From assembly GCA_964636325.1 (NCBI GenBank), contig CAZWRV010000134.1, positions 1-13,002 on the forward strand: DNA of 13,002 bases, read 5' to 3'. This document shows positions 7,277 to 13,002 of this stretch, one piece after another (the stretch's first letter is position 1; each line of letters opens with the position of its first letter). Both the position numbers and the translations under genes were made by a program. The notes under the pieces were generated by a model. It was given only the letters and a program-made list of their open reading frames with translations, did no database searches and was not told where the DNA came from. Source of the DNA: CAZWRV01 sp964636325 (lineage in GTDB: Bacteria > Verrucomicrobiota > Lentisphaeria > Victivallales > GWF2-50-93).

Positions 7277-7882
7277 GTGGGTTTCGGACACGAAAAACTT
7301 GACGCATACCGTGCGGCGATTGAATACGTTACCTGGGCATGCCGTTTCTGCTAATCATTGAAAGGGCTCCGAAACGCAAAGGATCAGCTTCTTCGAGCTT
7401 CGCAGGCAATCCCCCTTAATATTGCGGAAGGCAATGGAAAGGCTACGGATGGCGACCGTAGAAGATACTTCGAGATTGCTCGTGGTTCCGCTCTTGAATG
7501 TGGCGCTGCCCAGGATGTCCTGCATATTTGTGGCGCGATGCCCGCAGAAGAGAACACGATGACCAAGACATTGCTTGATCGGATCGTTGCGATGCTGACG
7601 AGACCTGGCCAACGCGGATATTCCATACAAGAGGATGGAACGGAATACGGACAAGATATTGACGATGCCGATTCCGATACCGACCCCGATGCCGAAGGAA
7701 GAAAAATGGAAAAGAATACCAACAAGTCATTTGTTTCAGGAAAGATTAAGGCATTAAAGCTGAAAAGTTATTTAGGCGTATTATTGGAGCTCTTCTTCGC
7801 CTGGCGCGTCGCCCCCCCAGTATCTTGGTCACGGCTCTGGACTCCTCGGTGGCGGACTAACGGTTGTCGAGCGCAGCGCTGA
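7277..7882 (+). pseudogene. Broken four-helix-bundle (S23/IVS-type) gene
   Basis: The frame from a GTG at 7277 (AAAGGA 5 bases upstream) reads VGFGHEKLDAYRAAIEYVTWACRFC, matching the start of four-helix-bundle proteins found in 23S rRNA intervening sequences. It meets TAA at 7352-7354. The same frame then continues with SLKGLRNAKDQLLRASQAIPLNIAEGNGK, GDRRRYFEIARGSALECGAAQDV and LLDRIVAMLT, all conserved family segments. It is therefore one gene interrupted by a single nonsense codon. Alternatively, a pair of compensating frameshifts is possible, since the +1 frame reads LLIIERAPKRK, resembling the expected LIERLPKG. Conserved sequence ends near 7605; the rest of the open frame runs through the right repeat arm (DADSDTDPDAE) to 7882 and is probably not protein-selected. 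The family's role is poorly known. Confidence 0.7.
7661..7694. repeat. Right inverted arm of CGGNNT hexamer repeat
   Basis: Reads as the reverse complement of the left arm (hexamers of the form ANNCCG). A perfect 15-base match to it lies at 7669-7683. Together the arms could fold into a long stem that presents the four-helix-bundle gene as its loop. This arrangement fits an IVS-like or otherwise mobile element of about 460 bp. Confidence 0.75.
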
Positions 7883-8390
7883 CGATGGCATGAATCTTTT
7901 CCTGCTGCTCCGTGGCGATTCCGGCCTTGGCCAGCAGTACGTACAGGCCGCTCAAGTCCCTTTCGCCAGTGATTGAGGAGAAGAATATAAGGGCCAGGGA
8001 AGTCTTGACGATGCACGGGTCGCACTGGGTGCCGCCTAGTACTCCGTCGGCAAGCTTGCATGCCTCGTCAAGCCGTGCCCGGCCGTCGTCGGGGAGCTTG
8101 AAGTGCCTTGCAAGCAGTTCCTTGACCCTCTCGATGACCGGCGACGCGGCGCCGTCCTCCGAGGATCTGCCCAGGCATTGATCCGCGAACTTGCACCATT
8201 TGGCGCAGCCGAGGTCGATTCGCGGATTCTTGACTTCCGTCCCGCATTCCCCGCAGAGCAGGAAGGGCTCGTCCTTCCAGAACTCCATTTCGTTTCCGCA
8301 ATGCGGACACTTCATGGTGAATATGTCTTCGGGCTTCCAGAACCTCATGTCCTGACCCGGGCATCTCGGCCTGTTCGATTCCGCGCTCAT
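7857..8390 (-). CDS. Zinc-ribbon protein with degenerate HD-like domain
   Basis: A 177-aa protein. Residues 28-49 form a zinc ribbon (CPHC...CGEC), and a second Cys cluster follows (GCAKWCKFADQC, Cys62, 66, 72). Residues about 85-177 align in pattern with HD phosphohydrolases that carry this same ribbon. However, the expected His of RIxHA is Glu (RLDEAC), the His-Asp of AxLHDIG is Phe-Phe (LALIFFSSI), and the C-terminal histidines are absent. It is therefore probably not a metal-dependent hydrolase. The start at 8390 overlaps the stop of the AraC gene (ATGA), implying coupling; starts at 8348 and 8315 are possible. A sensor or partner role for the adjacent regulator is inference. Confidence 0.75.
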   Translation of the reverse strand: MSAESNRPRCPGQDMRFWKPEDIFTMKCPHCGNEMEFWKDEPFLLCGECGTEVKNPRIDLGCAKWCKFADQCLGRSSEDGAASPVIERVKELLARHFKLPDDGRARLDEACKLADGVLGGTQCDPCIVKTSLALIFFSSITGERDLSGLYVLLAKAGIATEQQEKIHAIVSAALDNR

Positions 8391-9178
8391 GCAACACCGG
8401 TTGTGCGGCCGGCGTATCGGGCGCGGTATTCGCTGGGAGTCGTCCCGAAGCGTTTGCGGAAGAGCCGGCTGAAATAGTAGGGGTTGCGTATCCCGACGCG
8501 GCTTGCGATGGCGGCCGTGCTTTGCTGGTTGAGGCGCAGCAGATCGCAGGCCGCATCGAGACGCTTGCGTATCAGGTAGTTCAGCGGCGGCTCGCCCGTC
8601 CATCTGACAAAAAGCTGGCGCAGGTAGTCGGGGTTGATGGAGAGCTTCTCCGCGACCTCCGCGACGGACAGCGGTTCCATGAAGCGGCTGTCGAAGATGC
8701 GGCGTGCGGCCCGGACATGCCAGGGGGCGGCCGCTCCGGCCTTGGCTCCGTCTCCGAACTGTCTGCGCAGTTCGAAAGCAAGCCAGCCGCATAGCCTGTC
8801 AAGCCGTTCCTGCCGCCAGCTGTCCCGGGGTTCCAGGGCGGCGTGAATCCGGACTAGCGCATGCCGGGTCTGAGCGTCAGGCTTCCAAATGCCTGGGGGA
8901 AGCTTGCCGGAGCCGCCCCCGCTGATCCCGATGCATAGCTGACGCCCCCCGCGCTCGCACTCGTCCCCGTGTGAAAGCCACGGCTGGTATATGGCCAGAT
9001 CGCCGTCGCAATAACGCAATCGTCTGCTCCCTTGCGGGAGCCAGCCGCAGCAATTCCGGTACCATACGATCTCGGTGCAGGCATGCGTATGCATGAAGCA
9101 CACCTGGCCGTCCGACATCCGCATCTCGGCCGCAAAAAGGCACTGTTCTCGCTCGTCTGTCATCTCTGATTTGTGCAT
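8387..9178 (-). CDS. AraC-family transcriptional regulator with cupin sensor
   Basis: A 263-aa protein. Its N-terminal half has a cupin-type arabinose-binding-like pattern: HTHACTEIVWY, later GDLAIYQPWLSHGDE. The C-terminal 105 residues are a complete AraC/XylS double-HTH domain (LSVAEVAEKLSINPDYLRQLF, then GIRNPYYFSRLFRKRFGTTPSEYR). The ATG at 9178 is preferred because CAGGG lies 8 bases upstream. A GTG at 9187 overlaps that site, and an ATG at 9163 lacks one. It is divergent from the URO-D-family gene and 4-base overlapped by the zinc-ribbon gene downstream. By position it probably controls the divergent metabolic genes in response to a small, likely sugar-like, ligand. Confidence 0.9.
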   Translation of the reverse strand: MHKSEMTDEREQCLFAAEMRMSDGQVCFMHTHACTEIVWYRNCCGWLPQGSRRLRYCDGDLAIYQPWLSHGDECERGGRQLCIGISGGGSGKLPPGIWKPDAQTRHALVRIHAALEPRDSWRQERLDRLCGWLAFELRRQFGDGAKAGAAAPWHVRAARRIFDSRFMEPLSVAEVAEKLSINPDYLRQLFVRWTGEPPLNYLIRKRLDAACDLLRLNQQSTAAIASRVGIRNPYYFSRLFRKRFGTTPSEYRARYAGRTTGVA

Positions 9179-9201
9179 CAATAACACCCTGATTTGTGCA
9201 T
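9166..9201. promoter_or_regulatory. 13-bp direct repeat over AraC start (candidate operator)
   Basis: CTGATTTGTGCAT occurs at 9166-9178 and again at 9189-9201. The copies are perfect and offset by 23 bp, about two helical turns. AraC proteins bind tandem direct half-sites with about 21-bp spacing, so this could be an autoregulatory operator. It overlaps the regulator's start codon and ribosome binding site. Confidence 0.45.
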
Positions 9202-9225
9202 TTACGCGTTTAGAATAAGCAGTAA

Positions 9226-9259
9226 TATAATCTGCAATAACGCGGAAATGTATAATCTG
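9226..9259 (+). promoter_or_regulatory. Duplicated TATAATCTG; candidate -10 elements of URO-D gene
   Basis: TATAATCTG is repeated at 9226-9234 and 9251-9259, each beginning with a perfect TATAAT. The second is preceded by TG. No good -35 lies 16-18 bases upstream of either, as expected for an activator-dependent promoter. They lie 50-80 bases before the ATG at 9310 in the divergent intergenic region. Confidence 0.4.
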
Positions 9260-9309
9260 AAAGAGCCGAATTCCAGTTTAATAGTTCGTTGATGCGTGAA
9301 AGGATGCTT

Positions 9310-10413
9310 ATGACTGCTCGCGAAAGGATGGAGGCTGTGCTGCATGGCCGCAGGCCCGATGCCATGGCCTGGTGCGGGGACATGACCTACTGGCATGCCG
9401 CCCATGAGAAGACAGGGGATATCCCCGGACACTGGCGGGGCAAGGCCGGACGCCACCGGATGCACCAGGAGCTGGGCATCAACGAATATGTCCCCGGATG
9501 CACCGGCGGCGACGTGCTCGAGGGCGCCGATGTCCGCCACGAGTCGTCGCGCGAAGGCGGCCGCTGGATCAATAGCTGGCATACCCCCGTCGGCACGGTC
9601 CGGGAGATGCAGGAATATTCGCTGGCGTCCTTTTCGTGGGGCTATACGGAACATGCCGTCAAGACGGCTGCCGACCTGCGGACAATCCGCTACATCTACG
9701 ACAAACGCCGTTTCGTGCCCGCTACGAACCGTTTCACCGAGGAGGACGCCGAATACGCCGCCTACGGCCTTGGCCCAACCCATGTGGCCGGCCCCCCGAC
9801 TCCGCTCTCGGAGCTCAACAAGCACTGGATCGGAGTCCTTGAACTTGCATACATGCTTGTGGACGAACCGGATGAAATGCGTCTCACGCTCGACTCCATC
9901 GGCAAATTCAACGACGAAGTGTATCGGGCTCTTGCGGACGCGCCCCCTTCGTGCGTGATGATCTGCGAAAACCTCTCGGCCGAAACCATGGGCGGCTACT
10001 TCGACGAATACATCGCCGTTCATCTCCGGCGCTGGACGTCATGGCTGCATGATGGCGGCCACATAGTAATGCTCCACAACGACGGAACTTTGCGCGGCAC
10101 CCTGGAAAAGCTGGGCCCTGCAGGGATCGACTGCATCGATTCGGTTGTTCCTAGGCCGGTCGGCGACGTCGAGATATCCGATCTGCGCAAGCTTGCGGGG
10201 CCGGACGTCATCCTTGCCGGGGGGCTGCCCGGCGCGATTTTCGCTCCTCCTTTCACCGCGCGGGATATAGAGCGGCAGGTCTTGGAGATCATCCGCTGCC
10301 ACAAGGATTCGAACAAATTTATCTTCGGGGTCGCCGACCAGGTTCCGCCCAACGGCGATCTGGACTTGGTCCGGCTGGTCGGCAAGCTGATCGAAGAGCA
10401 GGGGCGCTATTGA
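9310..10413 (+). CDS. Uroporphyrinogen decarboxylase (URO-D) superfamily protein
   Basis: A 367-aa protein of the URO-D/MtaA TIM-barrel superfamily. The start MTARERMEAVLHGRRPD is the family's usual opening. Later come CENLSAETMGGYFDEY, GGHIVMLHNDGTLRGTLEKLGPAGID, DVILAGGLPG and FGVADQVPPNGD, all in the right order. It is not a haem-pathway HemE. It resembles the divergent paralogues found in catabolic loci, some of which are methylcorrinoid methyltransferases. At the zinc-ligand site where those have His-x-Cys, this one has His256-Asn-Asp-Gly. The ATG at 9310 is chosen because AAAGGA lies 5 bases upstream and it fits family starts. In-frame TTG 9289, ATG 9292 and ATG 9304 are further upstream. 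It heads the plus-strand metabolic group. Substrate unknown. Confidence 0.85.
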   Translation: MTARERMEAVLHGRRPDAMAWCGDMTYWHAAHEKTGDIPGHWRGKAGRHRMHQELGINEYVPGCTGGDVLEGADVRHESSREGGRWINSWHTPVGTVREMQEYSLASFSWGYTEHAVKTAADLRTIRYIYDKRRFVPATNRFTEEDAEYAAYGLGPTHVAGPPTPLSELNKHWIGVLELAYMLVDEPDEMRLTLDSIGKFNDEVYRALADAPPSCVMICENLSAETMGGYFDEYIAVHLRRWTSWLHDGGHIVMLHNDGTLRGTLEKLGPAGIDCIDSVVPRPVGDVEISDLRKLAGPDVILAGGLPGAIFAPPFTARDIERQVLEIIRCHKDSNKFIFGVADQVPPNGDLDLVRLVGKLIEEQGRY

Positions 10414-10452
10414 GTGGGCGCATGACCATTGAAAATCCAATATTCCCGCGAT

Positions 10453-10481
10453 TTAAAATTTTCAGCCTAAAAGGGTATAAT
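10453..10481 (+). promoter_or_regulatory. Promoter of the MDR dehydrogenase gene
   Basis: TTAAAA (10453-10458, 4 of 6 to TTGACA), a 17-base spacer, and a perfect TATAAT (10476-10481). The spacer contains TTTTCAGCCT, which is repeated before the Gfo/Idh gene. Transcription would start near 10488, with AGAGAGG just before the ATG at 10511. Confidence 0.6.
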
Positions 10482-10510
10482 CAGCCATAAGCAAGAAAGA
10501 GAGGCGCACC

Positions 10511-11569
10511 ATGAGCACAAAAATCCCAGTCAAGGCCATAACATTCACAGAAGTCGGCAAGATCGAAGTGCGAGAGTATCCGTTGTCCGATGCCGGGCCG
10601 ACCGACATCGTGGTGCGCACTCGCTACAGCATGGTTTCGTCCGGCACGGAGCTGAGAGTCCTAGGCGGGCACTACGGCGCGAAGAACCGCTATCCGCTGG
10701 TGCCGGGCTACTCGTCGGTGGGCGAGGTGATAGAGGTGGGCAAGGAAGTCACGGGTTTCCGCGTGGGTGACCGGGTCTCCTGCCGCAACCCGAAGCCGCT
10801 GCTTGGAATCAATTCGATGTGGGGTGGCCAGGCGGCCCTGCAGATACACGCCACCGCAGGCGAGGACCGCCCGGTCCTGCTCCCGGCAGGAGCTGATCCT
10901 CTTGATTATGTCACAGCTGAAATCTCAGCCATAAGCCTGCGGGGAGTGACTGCGGCCGCTCCGAGGCGCGGAGAGACCGCCGTAGTGCTCGGCCAAGGGC
11001 TGATTGGAGCCTTCTCGGCCGCCTGGCTCAACGCAGCCGGCTGCCGGGTGATAGTTGCCGACCTGGAAGACGGGCGCCTGAGGCGCGCCGAAAAATGGGC
11101 GGCCGCCGCGGTAAAGGCCGACGAACCACATGCCGAGGCGAGGATAATGGCGCTCTGCAACGGCGGCGCAGACATCGTGGTGGAAAGCTCCGGCAGCTCG
11201 AAAGGCGCGCTCATGGCATACAGGCTTATCCGCCGAAAGCCGCAGAACTACAGCAAGGACTACAAGGTCGAACCTATACAATTCTACGGCGGCGACTGGG
11301 CCCGTCTGGTGATGCAGGCCAACTACATTGAGGAGATCGGCATCAACCCCTTCGGCTTCTTCCCCGGGGAGGGTGTGACAATTCTGACTCCGGCAGACCG
11401 CGGGGTCGAAGACCGCCAGATGGCCGTCGAACAGTTCCGACGCGGAACCTTGAAGGCGTCGGATTTCGTCCAGAAAATCGCAGCCGCGGACGAAGCCCCC
11501 GCCGCATACGCCGCCCTCCGCGACGACAAGAACAGCAACTTCTCGCTGGTCTTCGACTGGGGGAAATAG
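10511..11569 (+). CDS. Medium-chain dehydrogenase/reductase, BchC-like/threonine-dehydrogenase-like
   Basis: A 352-aa MDR-superfamily NAD(P)-dependent oxidoreductase. The N-terminal GroES-like fold shows YSMVSSGTELRVL (40-51), PGYSSVGEVIEVG and FRVGDRVSC. The Rossmann domain has VVLGQGLIGAFSAAWLNAAGCRVIVAD (nucleotide motif GQGLIG, 161-166). The usual catalytic-zinc Cys and the GHE motif are replaced (SSGTEL and PGYS), so it is probably not a classical zinc alcohol dehydrogenase. The SSGTEL type is also the N-terminal half of bi-domain MDR + Gfo/Idh fusion proteins, which matches the separate Gfo/Idh gene next door. A good ribosome site (GAGAGG) precedes the ATG. Probably oxidises or reduces a sugar- or polyol-type carbonyl; substrate not identifiable. 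Confidence 0.88.
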   Translation: MSTKIPVKAITFTEVGKIEVREYPLSDAGPTDIVVRTRYSMVSSGTELRVLGGHYGAKNRYPLVPGYSSVGEVIEVGKEVTGFRVGDRVSCRNPKPLLGINSMWGGQAALQIHATAGEDRPVLLPAGADPLDYVTAEISAISLRGVTAAAPRRGETAVVLGQGLIGAFSAAWLNAAGCRVIVADLEDGRLRRAEKWAAAAVKADEPHAEARIMALCNGGADIVVESSGSSKGALMAYRLIRRKPQNYSKDYKVEPIQFYGGDWARLVMQANYIEEIGINPFGFFPGEGVTILTPADRGVEDRQMAVEQFRRGTLKASDFVQKIAAADEAPAAYAALRDDKNSNFSLVFDWGK

Positions 11570-11622
11570 TGCCGCGCCCGGTCCGGTTGCGGTCTTTCGG
11601 TTTTGCTCCGCCACCTTATAGA

Positions 11623-11648
11623 ACCTTCGATACTTCGGCATTGAAGGT
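11623..11648 (+). terminator. Stable UUCG-loop hairpin after MDR gene
   Basis: ACCTTCGAT (11623-11631) pairs with ATTGAAGGT (11640-11648), including one G-U. An A-C mismatch follows, then a C-G pair closing a UUCG tetraloop. It lies 54 bases after the stop. There is no T-tract, so it is a 3' stabiliser, weak terminator or pause site rather than a classic intrinsic terminator. Confidence 0.4.
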
Positions 11649-11697
11649 CTCCCGGAATGCAGAGCAAATTCCAAAATCTCCGCAGTCATAATGCTCG

Positions 11698-11720
11698 ATT
11701 TTCAGCCTGAACGTGTATGA
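11698..11720 (+). promoter_or_regulatory. Promoter-like box shared with the MDR gene
   Basis: This 23-base box matches 10458-10480 at 19 of 23 positions. ATTTTCAGCCT is identical in both, and the 3' part reads GTATGA here against GTATAA there. The box is 45 bases before the ATG at 11765. In both genes the GTATrA end sits where a -10 would be, so the two oxidoreductase genes probably share a regulator or sigma specificity. Confidence 0.5.
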
Positions 11721-11764
11721 CACCACGCAACATGCAAAGAGAAAAGGCAGAAGGATTCCCAGCC

Positions 11765-12775
11765 ATGTCTATTCGTACCGCCATCATCGGTCTCGGCCCC
11801 AACACCCCAGGCAAGGGCGGGGCGCACTCGATATCTTATCTTCACGCCGCCGCTTACCGGGCCACGCCCGGCTTCGAACTTGTCGGGGCGTGCAGCAGAA
11901 CCCGGAAAAATGTTGACGATTTCATCGCCGAGTTTCCCGGTTGCCGGGGCTACCAGGACTACCGGCGGATGCTGTCCGAGCTGCGTCCGGAGATGGTCAG
12001 TGTCTGCGCGTTCGCCCCCGACCGGGAAGAGATGACTGTCGCCGCAGTTGATTCAGGCGCGAAAGGAGTGCTCATCGAAAAGCCCTTCGCCCTCGGCCTC
12101 GAGCCCGCCCAGAGGATGATGGAAAAGGCCAAGGCCTGCGGCGCACGGCTCTTCGTCAACCATCAACGCCGCTACGGCAAGCCGTTCGAGGCGTTTCGCG
12201 ACGCCGCAGCTAACGTAGGCGAACTGATCGGCGTGGATGCGGTGCAACCGTTCGGCAACATCCTCGACTTCGGGTCGCACGTCATTGACATCGCGCTTTT
12301 TGCCCTGGGCACGGAACGTCGCCTCTGCAGCCTCTTTGCCGCCGTGGATTGGAACAATGCCAGGGAATGGCAGGGGGCAAGGGTCGAGACACGCTCGTTG
12401 GCGTCGGTGTATTTCGACGACGGCGTCCGACTGACCTTCGAGGCCGGCAGCAATCCGCGCGTCAAACACCCCCTGCTGCGCTTGAACGGCAGCCAGGGAT
12501 TCGCCGAACTCCACATGGAACCGGCCTGCGACGCCTCCAACGTCTTCCGCGCCAAGCTGGCTGGCGGAGCAGGCATAGTCAGCCTGGACTCGTCCGAGCA
12601 CATCCATCACAGCGAAGACCCGACGCTCTACATGCGGAGGGCCGTCGCCGACATCGGCAAAGCGATGCGGGAAGGCAAGGGGACACGGATTGACGCTGCG
12701 GAAGCATATCGAGGCATGCAGATCATGATGGGCATCTACCAGTCCGCCCGGCAGCATGCCACCCTCAAGTTCTGA
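11765..12775 (+). CDS. Gfo/Idh/MocA-family oxidoreductase
   Basis: A 336-aa NAD(P)-dependent sugar-type dehydrogenase. The N-terminal Rossmann domain starts TAIIGLGPNTPGKGG, an insertion-bearing form of the GxGxxG loop. It continues to VLIEKPFAL (EKP motif, 105-107) and FVNHQRRY (131-137). The C-terminal domain has DFGSHVIDI (Asp168, His172), the usual catalytic segment. The start at 11765 follows AAGGA (11751-11755) and gives the normal family N terminus. An open frame back to 11717 begins inside the promoter-like box and is not used. It follows the MDR gene with its own promoter box. Together they suggest sequential oxidation and reduction on one sugar or cyclitol ring. Confidence 0.9.
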   Translation: MSIRTAIIGLGPNTPGKGGAHSISYLHAAAYRATPGFELVGACSRTRKNVDDFIAEFPGCRGYQDYRRMLSELRPEMVSVCAFAPDREEMTVAAVDSGAKGVLIEKPFALGLEPAQRMMEKAKACGARLFVNHQRRYGKPFEAFRDAAANVGELIGVDAVQPFGNILDFGSHVIDIALFALGTERRLCSLFAAVDWNNAREWQGARVETRSLASVYFDDGVRLTFEAGSNPRVKHPLLRLNGSQGFAELHMEPACDASNVFRAKLAGGAGIVSLDSSEHIHHSEDPTLYMRRAVADIGKAMREGKGTRIDAAEAYRGMQIMMGIYQSARQHATLKF

Positions 12776-13002
12776 GCTATCTATTGCTGCCTTATTCATA
12801 TCCACCTCCAGGCTTGAAATGAGCGTTTTGATTGCGGAAACCTTGAAATTTGCCAGGAACAAAACGATCCGATCCCAAGTCTTGCCCGTCAAAATTTCAA
12901 TTTTCACGCCGTGATCTTTCGCACTTTTTCAACCACCAAATTAGTCAGTCAGGAAGCATAGGCAAGCACATTGATGATTGCAGTCATGTTTTTTGTAAAG
13001 AC

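Noticed and set aside
7855..8061. CRISPR or other array-like repeats around the hexamer arms
   Set aside because: The only periodic sequence is the CGGNNT hexamer in the two arms at 7231-7265 and 7661-7694; there are no spacer-repeat units.
8391..8792. Extension of the zinc-ribbon frame upstream on the minus strand to 8792
   Set aside because: It is Arg/Pro-rich sequence antiphase to the AraC coding frame; the real start is at 8390 with the ATGA overlap.
9202..10023. Minus-strand 273-codon frame opposite the URO-D gene
   Set aside because: High-GC antisense shadow; its composition lacks family motifs, while the plus strand has a complete conserved protein.
12053..12907. Minus-strand 284-codon frame starting MKIEILTGKTWDRIVLF
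   Set aside because: Most of it is a shadow of the Gfo/Idh gene. The first 40 residues look protein-like and could be a relic gene fragment, but there is no ribosome site or stop to support a gene.

Overview
The window looks like GC-rich bacterial DNA, probably from the PVC superphylum and most likely a Lentisphaerota/Victivallales-type anaerobe. This is an inference from gene content: an H-X9-DG prepilin-like protein, large secreted Ig-like/FG-GAP and PQQ-like beta-propeller proteins, a URO-D-family protein beside MDR and Gfo/Idh oxidoreductases, an AraC regulator, and a four-helix-bundle element with pyrimidine/purine-patterned inverted repeats. No marker gene settles the taxon.

Region A (1-1333) is the most striking part. 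Three cobalamin (B12)-type riboswitches lie on the plus strand within 1.1 kb, at about 141-262, 884-1007 and 1122-1245. Each has a near-identical core, a conserved 17-nt P13-like hairpin whose loop can kiss the P5 loop, a basal stem that covaries between copies, and its own intrinsic terminator. Copy 1 precedes a short AraC-type HTH protein (394-759). Copy 2 precedes a strong Shine-Dalgarno with no open frame behind it. Copy 3 has its own extended -10 promoter and precedes a secreted PQQ-like propeller protein (1334-3109). Bases 1-104 hold only an unassignable end of whatever lies upstream.

Region B (1334-7126) encodes the cell-surface machinery. It holds the PQQ-like protein, a hairpin terminator whose U-tract abuts the next start codon, a 1063-aa secreted protein (five Ig/cadherin-like repeats plus a seven-bladed FG-GAP propeller), and an H-X9-DG prepilin-like protein whose GTG start overlaps the stop of the large gene.

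Region C (7127-7856) is accessory DNA. It contains a four-helix-bundle (S23/IVS-type) gene broken by an in-frame TAA and flanked by inverted arms of a CGGNNT hexamer repeat.

Region D (7857-9309) is a minus-strand pair: a cupin-AraC regulator, then a translationally coupled zinc-ribbon protein with a decayed HD domain. Its upstream region is divergent with the next gene and carries a 13-bp direct repeat over the regulator's start.

Region E (9310-12775) holds plus-strand metabolic genes: a URO-D-family protein, a BchC-like medium-chain dehydrogenase and a Gfo/Idh/MocA oxidoreductase. The last two share a 23-bp promoter-like box. The divergent AraC regulator plausibly controls this group, which looks like a small sugar- or polyol-modifying or C1-type catabolic module. 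The substrate cannot be read from the sequence. The last 227 bases (12776-13002) are more AT-rich and hold nothing I can call.
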